DNA of 8,027 bases, taken from NCBI GenBank assembly GCA_947446335.1, contig CANFGA010000121.1:1-8027 (forward strand), in the 5' to 3' direction. This DNA is from Oxalobacteraceae bacterium (GTDB taxonomy: Bacteria > Pseudomonadota > Gammaproteobacteria > Burkholderiales > Burkholderiaceae_D). The notes under the pieces were generated by a model that saw only the letters and a list, made by a program, of their open reading frames with translations, did not search any database and was not told where the DNA came from. The stretch's first letter is position 1. Each line of letters opens with the position of its first letter. Position numbers and translations under genes: made by a program. This document shows positions 5,123 to 8,027 of the stretch, in pieces.

Positions 5123-6834
5123 ACCAGACCCTACTCTCCCTCCTGGCCTTTGCGCCACTTGTACTGGCGGCCGTGCTGCTGGTCGGATTCAATTGGCCAG
5201 CCAAGCGCGCCATGCCGGTGGTCTTTGGCGTGACGGCGCTGATCGCATTGACTGCCTGGGACATGTCCATGAACCGGGTCCTGGCGTCGAGCTTGCAAGG
5301 CTTGATTCTGACCGGATCGATACTGTGGATCATTTTCGGCGCCATCTTGCTGCTCAATACCTTGAAGCATTCCGGCGCCATCACGTCGATCCGCAGCGGT
5401 TTCGCCGGCATCAGCCCGGATCGCCGAGTCCAGGTCATCATCGTGGCCTGGCTGTTTGGCTGCTTCATCGAAGGCGCTTCCGGCTTCGGCACGCCGGCCG
5501 CCGTGGCGGCGCCGTTGCTGGTGGCGCTAGGGTTTCCGGCGCTGGGCGCCGTCATGCTGGGGATGATGGTGCAATCGACGCCGGTCTCCTTTGGCGCGGT
5601 CGGCACCCCGATCGTGGTCGGCGTGGCAGGCGGCCTGGACCGGGCCGGCATCACCGACAGCCTGATCGCCAATGGCTCGAACTGGGATACCTTTTATCGC
5701 TTGATCACGTCGGAAGTGGCGCTCACCCATGCCATCATCGGCATTCTGATGCCACTGTTCATGTGCGTAATGCTGACGCGCTATTTCGGACGCAACAAGT
5801 CGTGGACCGAAGGCTTGGCCGTGGCGCCCTTCGCCGTTTTTGCCGGCCTCGCTTTCGTGATTCCCTATGCCGCAGCAGGCGTCTTCCTGGGCCCGGAATT
5901 CCCGTCGATGATCGGTGCGCTGGTGGGCCTGGTGATCGTGGTGCCGGCCGCCAAGGCAGGTTTTCTGATGCCCAAGACCACGTGGGACTTTGCCCCGGCC
6001 AAGGATTGGCCGGTGGCCTGGATGGGCAGCATCGAAATCAAACTCGATAACTTATCAGAAAAATTGCCGATGTCGATAGGCCTGGCCTGGTTGCCGTACG
6101 TGCTGCTGGCGGCGCTGCTGGTGTTATCGCGTGTCAATGCCGACGTCAAGGCCTTCTTCATGAACAACCTGGTTCTGGGCTGGAGCAACATCATGGGCGA
6201 GACCGGCGTCTCGGGCAGCATCGAATTTCTTTACCTGCCAGGGGGCATCATGGTGCTGGTGGTGCTGGCCACGTTCGCGCTGCAAAAGATGACTGCTGGC
6301 AAAATGGTGGCGGCCATCTCGGAATCGTCGCGCACGCTGCTGGGCGCCGGCTTTGTCCTCATTTTCACGATTCCGATGGTGCGCATCCTGATCAACTCGG
6401 GCGTCAACATGGCGGATCTGCCATCGATGCCGAGGGCGATGGCCGAACTCGTTGCCAGCAGCGTGGGCAGCGTCTATCCCTTCTTTGCCGCATCGGTCGG
6501 CGCGCTGGGCGCCTTCATCGCCGGTTCGAACACGGTATCGAATCTGATGATGGCGCAGTTCCAGTTTGACACCGCCCACCTGATCGGCGTTTCCAGCGCG
6601 ATGCTGATCGCCTCGCAAGCGGTGGGCGCCGCCGCCGGCAACATGATCGCCATCCACAACATCGTGGCCGCGTCTGCCACCGTCGGCTTGCTGGGGCGCG
6701 AAGGTGAAATCTTGCGCCTGACCATCATCCCGACCATCTATTACCTGATCATGGCCGGCTTGATCGCGATGATCTCGGTCTATGTGCTCGGCATCAGCGA
6801 CCCATTGATGTTGCCCGCGGTGCTCAGAAACTAG
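5119..6834 (+). CDS. lldP: LctP/LldP-family L-lactate permease
   Basis: An inner-membrane symporter of the lactate permease family (TC 2.A.14), taking up L- or D-lactate and often glycolate. The 571 residues contain roughly 12-14 hydrophobic segments and the family signatures CFIEGASGFGTPAAVAAPLL (115-134), QSTPVSFGAVGTPIVVGV (152-169) and GALGAFIAGSNTVSNLM (461-477). The start is TTG 5119: an in-frame stop lies at 5089-5091, no ATG or GTG intervenes, AAAAAAGGA sits 7 nt upstream, and the next Met codons fall inside or after the first membrane segment. The sequence reads more like the LctP type known from Shewanella than E. coli LldP. No lactate dehydrogenase gene adjoins it, so the substrate is inferred from the family only. 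It ends in a strong terminator at 6888-6924. Confidence 0.93.
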   Translation: MNQTLLSLLAFAPLVLAAVLLVGFNWPAKRAMPVVFGVTALIALTAWDMSMNRVLASSLQGLILTGSILWIIFGAILLLNTLKHSGAITSIRSGFAGISPDRRVQVIIVAWLFGCFIEGASGFGTPAAVAAPLLVALGFPALGAVMLGMMVQSTPVSFGAVGTPIVVGVAGGLDRAGITDSLIANGSNWDTFYRLITSEVALTHAIIGILMPLFMCVMLTRYFGRNKSWTEGLAVAPFAVFAGLAFVIPYAAAGVFLGPEFPSMIGALVGLVIVVPAAKAGFLMPKTTWDFAPAKDWPVAWMGSIEIKLDNLSEKLPMSIGLAWLPYVLLAALLVLSRVNADVKAFFMNNLVLGWSNIMGETGVSGSIEFLYLPGGIMVLVVLATFALQKMTAGKMVAAISESSRTLLGAGFVLIFTIPMVRILINSGVNMADLPSMPRAMAELVASSVGSVYPFFAASVGALGAFIAGSNTVSNLMMAQFQFDTAHLIGVSSAMLIASQAVGAAAGNMIAIHNIVAASATVGLLGREGEILRLTIIPTIYYLIMAGLIAMISVYVLGISDPLMLPAVLRN

Positions 6835-6840
6835 TTCGAG

Positions 6841-6880
6841 CGATCGGCTTGAGTCGTCGTTGAGCAACAAGCCTCGATCG
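6841..6880 (+). other. Bulged hairpin in the 3' end of the permease transcript
   Basis: CGATCGGCTTG (6841-6851) can pair with CAAGC (6868-6872) and CGATCG (6875-6880), leaving a two-base CT bulge and a 16-base loop. It lies between the stop codon and the terminator. It may be a chance structure or a 3' stabilising element. Confidence 0.3.
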
Positions 6881-6887
6881 AACCATG

Positions 6888-6924
6888 AAAAAACCCCGCC
6901 GAGTTCACACTCGGCGGGGTTTTT
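6888..6924. terminator. Bidirectional intrinsic terminator between the permease and the Old Yellow Enzyme gene
   Basis: CCCCGCCGAGT (6894-6904) and ACTCGGCGGGG (6909-6919) form a perfect 11 bp GC-rich stem with a TCAC loop. It is flanked by six A (6888-6893) and five T (6920-6924), so each strand has a U-tract after the stem. It lies 53 bp after the permease stop and 19 bp from the stop of the convergent gene, and so should end both transcripts. Confidence 0.95.
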
Positions 6925-6943
6925 CACAAGGGTGCGCCCTGCT

Positions 6944-8011
6944 CTACGCTGCCAGCGCCGGATAGTCGGTGTAGCCGACATGGTCGACGCCATTGGAATT
7001 GTAGAAAGTGGCCGGTTGCGGCGCATTCAGCGGCGCACCGAGCTTGAAGCGCTGCGGCAAGTCAGGGTTGGCGATGAACAACAGGCCGAACGCGATCGCG
7101 TCGGCGTCGCCTGATGCCAGCACTTGTTGGGCGCTCTCGGCAGTCATCTTTTCATTGGCGATGTAGACGCCGCCAAAGATTTTTTTCAATTGCGGGCCGA
7201 GGCTATCGTCGCCCAGCGCTTCGCGCGCGCAGATGAAGGCGATGCCGCGCTGGCCCAGTTCTTTTGCCACATAGCCAAAAGTAGCCAGCGGATCGGCGTC
7301 ACCCATGTCGTGCGCATCGCGACGCGGTGCCAGATGCATCCCGACCCGCCCTGCGCCCCAGACTTTGACGCAGGCATCGGTCACTTCCAGCATCAGTCTG
7401 GCCCGGTTTTCGATGGATCCACCGTAGGCGTCAGTGCGCACATTGGTGCTGCTTTGCAAAAACTGGTCGAGCAGATAACCGTTTGCACCGTGGATTTCGA
7501 CGCCGTCGAAACCGGCGCTCTTCGCATTTTCAGCGCCCTTGCGAAATGCGGCCACGACTTCGCCGATTTCATCCAACGTCAGCGCGCGCGGCGTGACATA
7601 GTCGCGCAGCGGGCGCAGCAAGCTGACATGGCCGTTGGCGGCGATCGCGCTCGGCGCCACCGGCAACTCGCCACCGAGCAAACTCGGATCCGAGATCCGG
7701 CCAACATGCCACAACTGCATGAAAATCCGGCCGCCGGCTGCGTGCACCGCATCCGTCACAGCGCGCCAGCCGGCCACCTGCTGCTCGGACCAGATGCCGG
7801 GCGTGTCTTCGTAACCGACGCCATCGGGCGTGACGATGGTGCCTTCGGTCAAGATCAAGCCGGCCGAGGCGCGCTGCACGTAATATTCGGTCATCAAGGC
7901 ATTGGGCACCCGGTAGCCGCCGACGGCGCGCGCGCGCGTCAACGGCGCCATGATGATGCGGTTAGGCAAGTCAAGATCGCCGACGCGGATAGGGTCAAAT
8001 AATGTAGTCAT
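6944..8011 (-). CDS. Old Yellow Enzyme family FMN-dependent alkene reductase (XenB/NemA-like)
   Basis: A cytoplasmic FMN-containing TIM-barrel reductase of 355 residues that uses NAD(P)H to reduce activated C=C bonds; relatives also attack nitrate esters and nitroaromatics. Visible are APLTRAR (22-28, Thr25 near the flavin), QLWHVGR (99-105), and HGANGYLLDQFLQ (174-186), in which His174 and Asn177 bind substrate and Tyr179 is the proton donor. NVRTDAYGGSIENRARL (190-206) and the C-terminal GYTDYP end also fit the family. ATG 8011 is preceded by AAAGG with about 5 nt spacing. GRVGMHLAPR has His226 where most OYEs have an Arg contacting FMN, and AFGLLFIANPDL has Leu310 where an Arg usually binds the FMN phosphate. 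From memory XenB shares this pattern, so I take it as a clade trait. It is convergent with the permease across a shared terminator. Confidence 0.93.
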   Translation of the reverse strand: MTTLFDPIRVGDLDLPNRIIMAPLTRARAVGGYRVPNALMTEYYVQRASAGLILTEGTIVTPDGVGYEDTPGIWSEQQVAGWRAVTDAVHAAGGRIFMQLWHVGRISDPSLLGGELPVAPSAIAANGHVSLLRPLRDYVTPRALTLDEIGEVVAAFRKGAENAKSAGFDGVEIHGANGYLLDQFLQSSTNVRTDAYGGSIENRARLMLEVTDACVKVWGAGRVGMHLAPRRDAHDMGDADPLATFGYVAKELGQRGIAFICAREALGDDSLGPQLKKIFGGVYIANEKMTAESAQQVLASGDADAIAFGLLFIANPDLPQRFKLGAPLNAPQPATFYNSNGVDHVGYTDYPALAA

Positions 8012-8016
8012 GAAAA

Positions 8017-8021
8017 CCTTT
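8017..8021 (-). promoter_or_regulatory. Ribosome binding site of the Old Yellow Enzyme gene
   Basis: AAAGG on the minus strand lies 5 nt before the ATG at 8011. Its promoter is outside the window. Confidence 0.65.
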
Positions 8022-8027
8022 CAGTGA

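Noticed and set aside
7124..8002. 292-codon plus-strand open frame across the Old Yellow Enzyme gene
   Set aside because: Complement of a gene with intact catalytic motifs; no ribosome binding site or recognisable domain.

Overview
The window looks like a chromosomal housekeeping and metabolism stretch from a GC-rich (roughly 60%) Gram-negative proteobacterium. A betaproteobacterium, perhaps of the Oxalobacteraceae, is my best guess from base composition, heavy use of TTG and CTG leucine codons, and the mix of genes. This is inference, because no rRNA or other marker is present. I see no mobile element, CRISPR array, tRNA or rRNA, and no defence-like cluster.

Region 1 (1-2288, + strand) is a compact operon. 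It holds the 3' part of an SbtA-type sodium-dependent bicarbonate transporter, then purE 26 bp later, then purK, which overlaps purE by 4 bp. PurK consumes ATP and bicarbonate to make N5-carboxyaminoimidazole ribonucleotide and PurE rearranges that product. A putative bicarbonate importer therefore sits directly ahead of a bicarbonate-consuming enzyme pair. This is the most suggestive functional link in the window.

Region 2 (2290-4369) is a divergent pair: a minus-strand SDR enzyme of the PRISE (progesterone 5-beta-reductase/iridoid synthase-like) family and a plus-strand LysR-type regulator. They share an intergenic region of about 90 bp containing an imperfect palindrome. The PRISE gene converges on purK with a single base between the two stop codons.

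Region 3 (4370-5118) carries a lone 80-residue protein with two predicted membrane segments, then 315 bp without a convincing gene. That gap holds a strong hairpin, a perfect 8+8 bp dyad with partly paired flanks just upstream of a TTGACA box, an AT-rich TATATAAAT element, and a short upstream reading frame. The stop of that frame overlaps the TTG start of the next gene.

Region 4 (5119-8011) is a LctP/LldP-family lactate (or glycolate) permease on the + strand, ending in a textbook bidirectional terminator. Facing it on the minus strand is a XenB/NemA-like Old Yellow Enzyme. The window thus encodes two structurally unrelated enone/alkene reductases (PRISE and OYE), each preceded by its own ribosome binding site.
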